The notes below the pieces were generated by a model. The model was not told the DNA's origin. It saw nothing but the letters and a program-made list of their open reading frames with translations, and made no database searches. Both the position numbers and the translations under genes were made by a program. Below are positions 26,331 to 37,194 of a stretch of DNA of 64,000 bases, in pieces. Each line of letters opens with the position of its first letter. Position 1 is the first letter of the stretch. The DNA lies in contig CM067565.1 in the NCBI GenBank assembly GCA_034336665.1, positions 81,780,858 to 81,844,857 of the forward strand. Direction: 5' to 3'. Source of the DNA: Luscinia megarhynchos (taxonomy: Eukaryota; Chordata; Aves; Passeriformes; Turdidae).

Positions 26331-28399
26331 GACACTCTTTACTGGGAACAAGGCCATTGAGACTGTCAGTTTGCAACAAAGGCCAGTGACCCAAACTCCT
26401 GCTCCAGCAGATCATGTCCCCAAGTAAAGAACAATCATTTAGAATGGTATAAGTGCTATATACAATCTAAGTGACCTTCTGTCCAGATGAGTGTGTCCTA
26501 GTGACTAGTTACCTAAAGAGAGCACGCTCAGAGGACAGCAATGGTCAGAAAGGTCAAGAAAGCTTTCCATCCTTCCACCTTTGGAAACCTTTTTGTAAAA
26601 ATGCCTTGGGATGCTCCAGAGAAATCAATAGAAAAATTCTGCTGGAGCAGTAACAAAATCTATGTCATGTAAAATGAATTTAGACCTAAGGTTTAATGCC
26701 ATTATCTTGAAAGGGCATCTCTCTACATTCTTCCTAGCACTGTGATAGTACAGTGGAGAATGGCCTGAAAAGGTGTTTCTCAAGAGGAGGTGTGACTACT
26801 GAAGGGTTTGGAGGATTAACCTTTCAGTTTTGAACCAGGGCTGTGAGAAGTGGAGCTGCAAGGCTATCAGCATGGACAGAGCTGGCAAGGTTACAAAACA
26901 GTTTGGGTGATTAGCCAAGAGCCCCAGTGGAATCAGTGACAGAAGTGAAAACAGATTAGAAATGCTGCAACTCTGAAGACGTGAACCAGGACATTGAATG
27001 AGTTTAGTTTGCTCAGAGGCATTTCTGTGCTAATAAACAGGGGCCAGGGGACTGTGGGGGGAGAGAGGAGCCCTGTAAAGCTGATTCAGAAAGCAAAACT
27101 ATGGTGGAAAAAGGACCAACTCTGGAGGCATTAGCAAGCCTAGGGTGTACCCATGCAAAAGCTTGTAACTATTATTTCCTTACTCCTCACATTTACCAAT
27201 CTCTCTATCACTTGCCCCTTCTCCCTTTTAGCCTGACATACACAACCACTTTTCCAAACAAAAGTGGGGTGAGGTTAGAAACCTTTGCAGTTTCACCACT
27301 CAGGAGAGCTGAGCACTACCTGGGATATCCACATGCAGCTGTAATGGACTGATAAAGTTAAGTGACTGTTTGCCAAACTTCCTTTGTTTTCCTGTGTCTA
27401 TGAAGCACATTCCTTCAGCCCGTGAAAGATGATTGCTACTGTTCTAATTTCTAAAAGAGAAATTGTGATTTCTTTTTGCATCATGGAGTTATGGGTTGAT
27501 CCCATAGTGTTAATGGTACCTAGCTACTGCCTATAATGTTCTCTAGTCCTCAAAAGTTTCCATATCCCACAATTAAAACATTTTAGAGAACAATTTAACA
27601 TCGAGAAGAAAGAAGCAGGAATATTTCATAAATCCACTAAAATCTATTGGGATATGAAGGCTTTAGGAAGGGCAAAGGGAAAAAATAAAGTTATTTCAAA
27701 AGACAAATGAGGCATAACACAGGATGTGTATAAGAACCAGCTTGTCATTGCTCCTCAGTGCCACCTTTGCATGATTGCAGTCCACAGGCAGCCAAGGAGA
27801 GCACACAGGGAAGCTTCATTGCCCAGTGGCTTATTTCTGGTGCTCTTCTCTAGGCCATTGCTGCTGCCAGATACTGGATGCTGAGTGAAACAGCTCTTGG
27901 GTCTCACCCAGAGCAGCTGGTTGGATGGTTGTGTCCTGATCCATTCCTGGAAGGCAGCTTTGACTACATAAGCTGGAAAGGGAACATCTTAGTACAGAAG
28001 GAAACAGTATAAGCAGTTCACAGTGACTGTGCTCTAAAAGCACGTTTACTTTTGACACTTCCAAGTAAAATGTTTCTGAAATTAGGTCTGCAACTGCTGA
28101 CTTATTTTTCCAGTTACAAAACACAAAATTTTTGAAGAAAAAGTGACCAGAATTGAAGCCAATTTCCCCATATGTCAAAAATAAGGAGCCAAATGGGGAA
28201 GGCATTTCCAGTATGCCCTGTATGGTTATAAGCAATATTCCTTGTAATGCAGCAGCCCCCAGGAAAGGGAGGTGAAGCCTGTCTCAGCCACATACATGTC
28301 CCAGCACAGGCAAAGAGCTCAGTTCAACTTAGGTGAGGAGTTGTCTGAATGGCACAGCAAATGGAAATCCAGGCCTGAAATGGTTTCATGCCAGCTTTG
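26331..28399. other. Unique non-coding sequence, no gene seen
   Basis: No supported gene. The 134-codon frame on the minus strand at 27831-28235 is not recognisable and has no flanking promoter or splice pattern I would trust. Confidence 0.5.
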
Positions 28400-28520
28400 T
28401 GCAGCAGCATACTATCATTTGATGCAATTGTGTCATTAGCTAATTTGCAAATTTGCATAGAACCATTCATTTAATCTTCAAATAAATAGTATGGATTTAG
28501 CACCATTGAAAGCTCTCCAG
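28400..28520. promoter_or_regulatory. POU/homeodomain motif cluster with a perfect octamer
   Basis: A perfect POU octamer ATTTGCAT lies at 28451-28458, immediately preceded by an overlapping TTTGCAAAT half-palindrome and by CATTAGCTAATT (paired TAAT-type homeodomain cores). CATTTAATC follows. This density of POU and homeodomain sites in about 80 bases is typical of developmental enhancers. It is a motif observation only, with no conservation data. Confidence 0.4.
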
Positions 28521-31500
28521 ATTAACTGCTTGGTGAATGAAGCCTACCACTTATCTGTGAGACAGCAGCAGGACCAGCTTTATCCACATGCTGACCTGCC
28601 AGCACACTGCAACCTCGATTTGACAGATAACTGCACAGTTTCATCTGAGGAGTTGTAGAAAGGAGCTCAACTCCTTGGCTCAGGCACCTCATAATCTCTC
28701 TTGGACCTTTATTGCACATCAGGGCAGAAAGTTTTCACAGAGTGCAGCTGGCACTGAGACTTATCTCAGCTCCTGTGCTCAAATCTCAGCATCTTTGGAA
28801 TTGAAATGACTAGCAAGTTGTCACAGGGAGCCAGAAATGGCCCCTCCACAAAATGAGCACTCTGCATCTGTGAGCAGCCACAGCAGAATAACACTTTCAC
28901 ACATTCTCACGCTGTCTTATTGTCCTCTGCCAACCACTTCACTTTAGTTACGCCGTGTGCTACACAAGATACTCACACCTCCTTACACAGAGTCTGATGG
29001 TTGCTTTAAGACAACTGGTTGGATTAGCTCTGCAGCTTGGAAGCTGCCCGTGCAACCACTGCTCTCTTGCAAGTTGCAGAGAGGCAGCCATGGTGTTGAG
29101 GAGAGGCAGCAAATCCTTGTGCACCTCCTCGGTGCCAGATGGAGCTGGATTCCTTCACCTACCTGTCACAGCTGGGCAGACTGACAGACTTTCCCCCTTC
29201 ATCTGGAAAATACACAGGGCCTACGCTGTAGAGAAGAGGAGGATCCAGGCTTTTGCTCTACTGTCTTTCCAAAATCCCAGGACCACGACATAACCATGAC
29301 AACTGCAGCTCTACAATCAGGGGGCTGAGCACTCAAAGAGTTGCAGCCAGAGGAGAGGAATGGCAGACGAAACTCAGAGGCAGAAAACTATCAGGAAGAG
29401 GGTGATTTTGCAGCCTGTGTTGTGAAAATAGACCCCATGCCTCAAACCACTGCCAGGGAGGCACACTCAGAAGCTGGGCACACCTGGACCAGCCACTTGG
29501 CTCTCGGCTGCTCTTATTATTCTCGGCAACCCTTCAGCATGACTCTTGACAGAAAAATTACCAAATGTAATGCACTTGTGACTTAGTTAATTTGCACCTG
29601 TATCTAATTTCAGACCTGCTAGAATAACAGAGCAGTTCTGTAATCAAAAATGGAGAGAGAAAAAAAAACAAAACCAGAGCTGCCAGTCACTGGTTGCTGC
29701 AGGGGAAACTGCCCCCACCTCATACAGTGTCCTCGTGCAAGAGCTTGCATGAAGGTCACAGCAGGATGCAGGGGTTTCTCTGAGAACACCCAAAGCAACC
29801 ACCCTGTGTGGAACTCAAAGTGAGCCCATGGCAATTCCTAGTGGCAGCTGGCAGTACCATGCTCCTCCCTGCTTTGCCAGTCAGCAGTTGCTTCAGTCTT
29901 GTACGTCTCTCCATTTTCATTTTGGAAGATTTTTCTGAGCAGTTTACAACTGTCTACTTGTGGCTAATGGCCATGACTTCCTGGATGCCAGAGAGTGCCT
30001 TGCTTCATCATCAGAGAAAGCACTACTGAGACAAAGACCCTCTGGCCCATGGTTGTGGCTCATTAGGGTACCAGGCATGATGCCTCTGTTTCCCCTCCAG
30101 ACTCTGTAGAGCCACAGATGTTGTAGTTCATGTGCCATTTTTAATCCTCTCCCTCAGGCTCTGCCAGGGCCTAGCTCCTCCACAGTATTCAAGTCCCTAA
30201 ACATGAGATTTAAGGGAGTCAAACCTTCAGCTCTCTGAGCACCCTTACCCATGCTGGTGCCAGGGTGCCCTGCTCAGCACCTGGCCATATGAAGCGTGGC
30301 ACACCAGCCCTCAGACCTCTCACAGGCTCTTCTGTGGAACCTGGCCTCATCCTGCCCAGCCAGCAGCTGCCTCTCCTTCATTGCCTGGCACATAGCTGTG
30401 ATTTCAAAAATGCTCTCTCCAAAGGAAATCAGCAAAGAAGGGCTTTGGTTTTCTTCTTGACCAACTTGTCTGTCCAGCCCTCCCCAAAGAGGGCCAATCC
30501 ATCAGCCTTCCTGCTCTCCCTTCCCTGTATGGATCCCATTGCATTCTGATACCCCTTAAACCAGGTGCAAATCTATCCTTTCACATGAACCACTGCTTAT
30601 ACTAAATCATCTCAATCCATACCCAGCCATCTTCCCAGACCTTCCCTCAATGGCATCTGCTTTCCTGTAGCACAATCATCCAGCTCATCCCCAGTGTGTG
30701 TGGTGACTAACCCCAGCCATCTCCACTCTGAGGGCACCTGAGGACAGTACAGACACAGTACAGCATGGAGCAGCCTGCACTCTTCCCCCTGAAAGACCAA
30801 CAGTCTTCAATAGAACTGCACAGAGCAAGCAAATCAGGACGTAAAACATTTTGAGATCTTCAAATGAAAGGGGTTAGTATGTCATTAACATCAATTTCTT
30901 TTGCTGAGACATATGTTAAGAACAGCTTTGGGAATATGTAAGTCTGATGTTTTAACCTTGGCCTTCTTACTGACCTTATCTCTCTAACCCTGGTCATACA
31001 TTTTAATACCCATGTCTTAATTTCCAGCCTAAAAGGAGCTGGGTTCTAACTGTCCTGCCTTGCCAGGCTGCTGTGGTTCTGTAATCAGGTACAGCCCATA
31101 GATCTCCTCAAATGTAAGCATTATCTCTCTGTAATAGCCTTAAAACTCAGTGTCCTGCAATAGCAGGTGTAGCACAGCAATGATCTCCCTGAGGAAATAG
31201 GTCCTTCCACCTCACAGCCTTGCTCTTCTCCACGCTCAAGGGCTCTCCTGGGCAGCCTGTGAAGGCAGTATCTGCCCATTGCAGCTGAAGATGAAGGTTG
31301 AACTGAGAGGAAGGAATTTCAGACACTGTCTTGGGACATCCTCACATATCATGCTACATCAAATAGACCTTCTCTGCACTAAGTGCAAGCCCTGGAGTGG
31401 TTGCTCACTCATCCAGTGAGAGCAGTGCAAAGCACAGCTGTTGATCCATGCTGATCATATCACTGCCGAGATTTCCTCCCAGTGATGCCCCACAGCAAGA

Positions 31501-32029
31501 GCTCAGAGAAAAAATCTGGGTGAAGGATATGCACTTCTGTCTTCAAAGAGACCCCTGAAGCCACTGTTCCCAGCCTGCCATAGGAGCACAAAGGTTATGA
31601 AAAGACTAGCATTCACACCAGATCCGCAAAAAGAATGATTCAGAGGAGCAAACTCAGGGCACTGAGTGGTGCCAAGGACATCCCCCATGTCATAACTGGC
31701 TCCAGCAAACCTTCTGCTTTAGTCACTGAGAACTGTTTCACATTCACAGTACCTGTGCAGAAATTCATCTATCCCAAGTTATGTGGAACAGTCGTCCTAT
31801 GCTTAGAGCAAACAACTAACAGAGGGTCTGGAATCTTCTGAAGCCATGGTGAATCATGACTGGGTAATTACCTACAGTCCTGCTCCTCTGAGACATGCAC
31901 CTACCTATGGTCTGGCACTCATCAGTCCTCCTAGTTTCAGTCCTAGCAGAAAGGCCAAGCCTCAAGTACACCAGGGAAAACAAACATCTGATCCCCCGAG
32001 GTGGTGCCTCCAGGGCAAGTTTGAAGGCG
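28521..32029. other. Unique non-coding sequence, no gene seen
   Basis: No supported gene or repeat. Overlapping frames at 28955-29293 (plus) occupy two phases and neither is recognisable. A short A run near 29650-29660 is unremarkable. Confidence 0.5.
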
Positions 32030-32640
32030 TATCAGCGATACAGTGTGGGAGAGCTGTAGTTTATCTCAGGATCCAGAGCTATCAATACAGCGCTGCAGTG
32101 GGGAGATGCAAAATCTTTAATTAACTTTTGCTCACTCGCTCCCAGCACTGGCGGAGGTGGGTGGATGTGATTGTTGCTCAAGGGAGGATTCCCCCCTCCC
32201 CCTGCTTTTGAATTCCCAAGCAATCAGTGCTCTGTATAGAACAACATAAATAGAGCTCCTCCAACCTGGTGGGCTTTAGTTTTGTTTTGTTCTGTTTGGG
32301 GTGGGTTTGCCCCCCTCCCTGTTCTATCAAATACCAAGCGATTTATGGACCACTTTGAATGTGTTTGCACACTCTCTTTGCATCTTAACTGACAACATAC
32401 ATGCTTTTTTAATTAAAATTTTATTGGCTTTTCCATAAGTGATGTACCTACTGTAAGTAAGCACAGTTCAGTACAGATAACATGTGGTTTGTTTAGTTAT
32501 CTTGCAGGAGATTATTTCTGTTATCATTGTAAGTTGATTATTATAATTATTGAGAGAGAGAAGGCTGACAGAGAGAGAGCATGCAGAAGGAAAATGGGGG
32601 GGGAATTAAAAGATAATAAAAAAGATAATAGCAGTCTCCT
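32030..32640. promoter_or_regulatory. Possible conserved non-coding element cluster
   Basis: About 600 bp of unusual texture. It contains CAGCGCTGCAG and TTTAATTAACTTT near 32090-32130, a GAGGTGGGTGGATGTG stretch, T-rich GTTTTGTTTTGTT near 32280, and then an AT-rich core at about 32400-32560 with TTAATTAAAATTTTATTGG, a Forkhead-like TGTTTAGTTATC and a run of overlapping TTATTATAATTATTG homeodomain sites. GA-repeat patches near 32551-32580 and a run of 8 G at about 32595-32602 close the block. Such motif-dense AT-rich blocks are common in enhancers near developmental transcription-factor genes. No coding frame is supported. Confidence 0.4.
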
Positions 32641-34639
32641 TTGTTCTTATTTTTTTTCTTGACAACCTACTGTACATGCTAAATTTCAGTTTAACGTTAG
32701 AGTACCTCCTTTTGCTAACACACCCCCATCAATAACACAAGGTCTTTAAACCCTAGATGCCTGCAATTAACTTCAGTATCAAAATAAGACAGAAACTGTC
32801 TCTTTTGTTACTACTACCAACCCTGTGAATATCTCAGAATTATTCTTTTTTACCACTGTCTTCTGAATTAATTTGATATTTTTAACCCTCTTTAGAAATT
32901 GTATGGTTTGGGCACACAGAAAATTAAAGATAAGCATTATGTATGTGGGGAATGTATGTGCATGAAAAGACTGAGGGAGAGACATTGTGGACTGCACAGA
33001 TAACCAGGGGTTCCCTGGCATCGTTCTGAGGAGCCAGTCCCTGTTCTGTTGGTGGAACACTGTGCTGCCCTGTGCCTGTCTGGAGGGACACATGCTCCAG
33101 AGGCAATGAACACTCCCTGTTCATGTGAAGTGCAAGAGAATCCGTACATGCTGGTAATCTCTGTAAGAGAAGTGCTAGTCATTTCAGGTAAGATTTTTTC
33201 CCATATTTCAGAGAGACACTGGGCAATGCTTAAAACTACTGGAGGAAGGTATCAGAGGGTCACCTCTTTCCTTTTGCTGCAATGGAAAATGGCAAGACTC
33301 TCATATAAATCAGATGGTGCTAATAAGGTTACTTTTTTAGATGCTTTGATCCAGACTAGTAAGGCTCTCAATGACTGAAACTTTGAACTTGGCTATGGGT
33401 TATCTTAAAATATGAGAGAAAGGAATGGCACAACCAGCATGGGCTATTGAAGTGTTCTGGGCTGCAGCAATGTCTCCCATACCCAAATGACTTTGTGTCC
33501 AGTTGGGTCAGCAAAAAAGGGGAAAAGCATAGGTCTTAGTGGGACAGCACCATATCCAGGCATTAGTATAGTGGTATGTTTTCATCTCTAATAACTGGGT
33601 ATGTTCCACTGTACCATTACCACCAGACTGCAAATCGCCCCCCTCAGGAGGGACATGAAGAGTTTCATGGTCAACAGAGTCAAATAAGAGATACAGCAGG
33701 AAATCTGTCCTCTACCTATGCAGATGCAGAAGTGCCACAAAAGCAGTTTCATCTAATGTCCTGGCCTGACTCCAGCCAGAGCCCCTGTGTCATTCCAGGA
33801 ATACTGAGAGTGGCAAGCCTCACTTGGGCCAGGGGAGTCAGAACTGAAGTCATCCAAATATGAGCTACTCAGATGCATCTCAGGAAATCCTCCCAAAAGA
33901 GCAAGCCCCGTGAAACCAAGCTGAAAAAGAAAAACCAAGAAATCAATGCCGTGCTCTTTACAGTTTTTCTGTGGTAAATAAATACTGCATTACCCACACA
34001 GTGCTCACATTAAAGGATTCTCTTCACTCAAGGTAGTTACTCACCTCAGCATATTTGGTGTTTGCTTCCCCTCTTTGCCAAGGGACCTGATTTGTGATGT
34101 CGCAGGAAACTTCAAAATGAAGTGCAGCTCTCCGTTCCCTCTCTCAGAAAAGCAGGCTAACAAGCTGCACACCCTTGCTCACCTTTCCCAAGGAAGGAGA
34201 GCTGCGGCCCATGCTATTGCTTTATAATGACATTACTATTTATGGTTTCAAAAGCTCTTGTCAGGGTTCCTCTAGTGAAGAGGAGAAAGACAGGAGATAA
34301 GGCTCTGAAGGTCAAAGCAAACAAACGGACAAACCAGGAGAATTATTTTTTTCCATTGAGAGGAGGTGAGAAGTGGGGAGAATACACCCCCTAAGATCAT
34401 GTGTGGTCATAAAAAAGCAGAAGGGATCAAATCAGCTGATTTTCATTTGAGGTACAGAGGCCTGGAGATCAGACCAGATATATTCAAGAAAACCAATTTT
34501 ACCATGCCTTCATTATCTAGCAGTATCTATCCTGACCGGTGGGAAGCAAAGCAATGAAAGAAACGGAAAGGAAAATAGTTTTAAATTAACCCAAATTTCT
34601 CAAACCACCTCAGAGAGGCAAACAAACAAATAAAACAGG
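32641..34639. other. Unique non-coding sequence, no gene seen
   Basis: No gene is supported. A good donor context (ATTTCAG/GTAAGA at about 33187) ends a 47-codon open segment that starts at 33049, but I find only weak acceptors upstream and no recognisable protein. Confidence 0.45.
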
Positions 34640-34960
34640 CTGAACCGTCACTCACGTCTTGGATGCAAGCTCACGTCAACTTTTATTGTTCTGAATTGAT
34701 TTGCTTGTTCCTATTGCTTGCCATTTTTATTTTTTGGTCCCTGAAAACGTTGTAAAAACCAGCTAATAGGGGTACAAAATAGTAAGTTTTATGTACATTG
34801 CAGAAACTTGTATATGATGCAGTTTGTTAAGATCTCCGCCGCTCCCCCAGCAGCGTGTCGGGTTTGTCTAACACCCAGCCCCTGAGTTACAGTTTTACGG
34901 CGCCGATTTATAGCGCTGTAAGTTTAATATAGTGGCGCATTGTAAAAGGCTGCTTTTTTT
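34640..34960. promoter_or_regulatory. CpG-retaining, enhancer- or promoter-like block upstream of the CpG island
   Basis: Two ACGTCA-type CRE half-site contexts (CTCACGTC near 34652, CTCACGTCAAC near 34670) are followed by AT-rich sequence. Then comes a segment at about 34840-34935 with many kept CpGs in a non-GC-rich context (TCTCCGCCGC, GTGTCGGG, TTTACGGCGCCG, ATAGCGCTG, AGTGGCGC). CpG retention where base composition does not demand it suggests germline hypomethylation or strong constraint. At 34918-34923 there is a donor-like GTAAGT, about 65 bases after an acceptor-like CTCCCCCAG, so part of the block could also be exonic. I think this is the most probable deeply conserved segment of the window, but this was not tested. 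Confidence 0.45.
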
Positions 34961-35310
34961 TCCCTTTCCCCTTTCCCCTGGCCTTAATGAGCATTCCAGA
35001 GGCGGGGGAAGCGGCGGCGGGAGCGGCCGGGGCTGAGGGAGCGGCCGGAGCGCGGCCCGGGCGCGGGCGGTGCTGCCCCCTGCCGGCGCGGCGCCGCTCC
35101 GCCGCCCTCCCGCCCCGCCCGGGGCGGCGCCGCCCCGGCCCTCAGGCCGCCCGCAAAGAAAAACGCCTTCGGAAAAGCCGCCGTCGTTCCAGAGGAGGAG
35201 AGTGCTCCCTCACTAACCAAAAAAATAAACGACCCACCCCGCCCAAGAATATGGGAAGTGGTGGAAATTGAACGGACACAAACCCTTCGGTGGCCTGTCG
35301 GTGCTAATGG
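34961..35310. promoter_or_regulatory. CpG island, probable promoter
   Basis: From about 35000 to 35190 the sequence is extremely GC- and CpG-rich, in sharp contrast to both flanks. It contains Sp1-type GGGGCGG/CCGCCCC boxes around a perfect 20-bp palindrome at 35119-35138, NRF1-like GCGCGGGCGG near 35060, and a G-run cluster (35004-35039) able to form a G-quadruplex. CpG density decays through about 35310. Vertebrate CpG islands of this kind usually mark transcription start regions. Direction is not determined: no TATA box or coding exon is evident on either side. Open frames over the island on both strands (Ala/Gly/Arg/Pro-rich) are composition artefacts. The transcript could be a non-coding RNA or a gene whose coding exons lie outside the window. 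Confidence 0.7.
35119..35138. repeat. Perfect 20-bp GC palindrome inside the CpG island
   Basis: The 20 bases centred on GGCGCC read identically on both strands and contain two Sp1/KLF boxes facing each other (GGGGCGG and CCGCCCC). This could be a divergent Sp1 site pair or simply a hairpin-prone sequence. Confidence 0.85.
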
Positions 35311-35579
35311 TAGCGTGGAGCTGTAAATAACCTAAAACATGGCAGCCCTTGTGCACTGAGGGGGTAGAATAGCAGCTTCAGGCACAGGAGCTCTTTGCCT
35401 GCTTGTCTGTCCTCATGGAAGGATTGTTCCGTGGCTGGGATTGTGCCACATGCTGGGGCCACCTCTTCAAGGCCTTCACCATCCTGGAGCGTAAATTACC
35501 TCCGGGCCAGCAGGACTTCTGAGATGCTAGGGAACACCTGGATAACTACGGGGAAAATAACAGTGCTGCTGCTGCTTTA
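35311..35579. other. Downstream flank of the CpG island, no gene seen
   Basis: CpG density falls off. No coding exon is recognised. If transcription runs rightwards this would be first-intron or early transcript sequence. Confidence 0.4.
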
Positions 35580-35735
35580 TCATATAATCACAGACTATCC
35601 TGGGTTGGAAGGGACCCACAAGTATTACTGAAGCCCAGCTCCTAGCCCCGCACAGGAACGCCGCAGGAATCACACCATGTGCCCGAGAGCATTGTCCAAA
35701 CACTCCTGGAGCTCTGTAAGGCTTGGTGCTGTGAC
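35580..35735 (-). mobile_element. CR1 LINE, 5'-truncated copy, reverse orientation
   Basis: Read on the plus strand, this is the reverse complement of a CR1 3' end: AATCACAGACTATCCTGGGT, TTGGAAGGGACCCACAAG, TAGCCCCGCACAGGA, CACACCATGTGCCCGAGAGC, ATTGTCCAAACACTCCTGGA and GCTCTGTAAGGCTTGGTGCT. The left edge corresponds to the 3' terminal repeat of the element and the right edge is the 5' truncation point, around TGTGAC at 35735. It differs in type from the copy at 10181-10354, so at least two CR1 subfamilies have inserted here. It has no coding capacity. It sits less than 500 bp from the CpG-island core. Confidence 0.93.
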
Positions 35736-36376
35736 TTTTAGCTCTCCTCGTTTGCCATCCTCCTGTTGTTTTTTCCACAGACTAGTGGGACCTAGCAATG
35801 CTGCCAGCAAAACCAGGCTGTATTGTCTTACAAGGGAGGTGATGTGCCAGAAGGGAGTTGCAAAGTGAAGATGCTTCAGGGACGGAGGAAAGAAGAGAAG
35901 CTTCAGTGCAGCCCCTCTTCCACTGAGCCCCCTCTACTCCAAACAGGTGTTTGCCATCAGCCATGCCCGTCACTGGAGTCTGCTCCTGCTTTAGTCCCTG
36001 CTTCCCTCTGTCACTCTTCTCTACTTCCCTAGATCACCAATTTATCTGATTGTTTCGCAATTAACTGTTGATTATGGTGCACAAAAGTCCAAGGAGGATA
36101 ATTAAAAACCGCTCAGCCAGCAGCAGTGGAAAGACTGCTGCTGCAGAAGAGAGAAGGGTGCACAACAAGCACATCCCTGTTTGGGTGGCAAGACGTGGGC
36201 TGGTGAGGAGCAGCGAGCCTGGTGTGCACAGGTAGGAGGTGGGCTGCAGGAAAGGCAGGGCAGGTCAGGGGCTGGTGGTGATCTCAGAGAGCTCAGATGA
36301 AACATTGCAACTTAATGCCACAGCCCACAGAACACGAAAAGAGGGGTAATTCCCCACCCCACTCACTATTCATGTT
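35736..36376. other. Unique non-coding sequence, no gene seen
   Basis: No supported gene. A frame at 36102-36305 (minus) is unrecognisable. A CCAGCAGCAGTGG near-palindromic segment lies near 36118. Confidence 0.45.
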
Positions 36377-36721
36377 GTAAAATGAAATCTCGAAATCAGG
36401 GAACGAAGTTAAATGAACAGACAGAGGAGGAATTATGGAGTTGAAATTAAAGGACCATAAATTGCCCAAATGATACTTAATGAAATCTCTAAATCAGGTT
36501 ACAAGAGATGCCTTATGATAAAATAAATTGCAATTGCAAAACATCCAAAAATTCTGAAATGAAGTGAAAACAATTAAATGGAATGGGATGACATGAAGTC
36601 CTGGTGAAATGGACCAAAACTGGCTGCAGTGATATTCAAATTTGTGAGATTTCATTTCCTTTTTAAATTGCATTTCCTTCCATCATATGTCCTGTCCAGT
36701 CGTTTCATTCCAGTTTTTTCA

Positions 36722-36798
36722 CTGATTTTGAGATTTCATTTCCTTTCATTAAATGAAGATTCTTCATTTCGTGAAAGGAAATGAAATCTCAAAATCAG
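36722..36798. repeat. Near-perfect palindrome, 38-bp arms, 1-nt spacer
   Basis: The left arm 36722-36759 and right arm 36761-36798 are reverse complements except for two adjacent mismatches (TTAA against TTCG in the middle of the arm). The single base at 36760 separates them. It forms the junction between two units of the surrounding array. Such a structure can extrude a cruciform and, if transcribed, would fold into a long hairpin RNA. Confidence 0.92.
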
Positions 36799-37131
36799 GG
36801 AACAAGCTGAACCAAACACATAAGAGAGAAATTTTAATGAAATGCAATCAAAAAGAAAACAAGAAAATTCTGAAATGAAGTGAAAACATTGAAATGGAAT
36901 GGGATGACATGAGGTGCAGTTAAAAGTTCCAAATATTGCTGAAATTAGATTAATTGAAGTCTTGAAATTGGGGAACAAAGCAAAACAGACAGAGGAGAAG
37001 TTATGATGAAATGAAATGCAATTTAAAAAAAGAAAAATATGAAATGTAATTAAAATGACGAAATGGAATGGGATGACATGAAGTGCAGTAAAATATACTG
37101 AAACTTGCAGAAATAATACTCATAGAAATAG

Positions 37132-37194
37132 CAAGATTTCATTTCCTTTCATGAAATGAAAATCCTTCATTTCATGAAAGGAAATAAAATCTTG
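37132..37194. repeat. Near-perfect palindrome, 29-bp arms, 5-nt spacer
   Basis: Left arm 37132-37160 and right arm 37166-37194 are reverse complements with one mismatch. The spacer is AATCC. It is the second unit junction of the array and equals the tail of one unit plus the head of the next. Confidence 0.92.

Noticed and set aside
34984..35271. Ala/Gly/Arg/Pro-rich open frames on both strands over the CpG island
   Set aside because: High GC content removes stop codons in all frames. Both strands are open and the composition follows the bases, so there is no evidence of translation.
36736..36978. Phe/Ser-rich minus-strand frame
   Set aside because: It lies inside the AT-rich inverted-repeat array and reflects the repeat composition.
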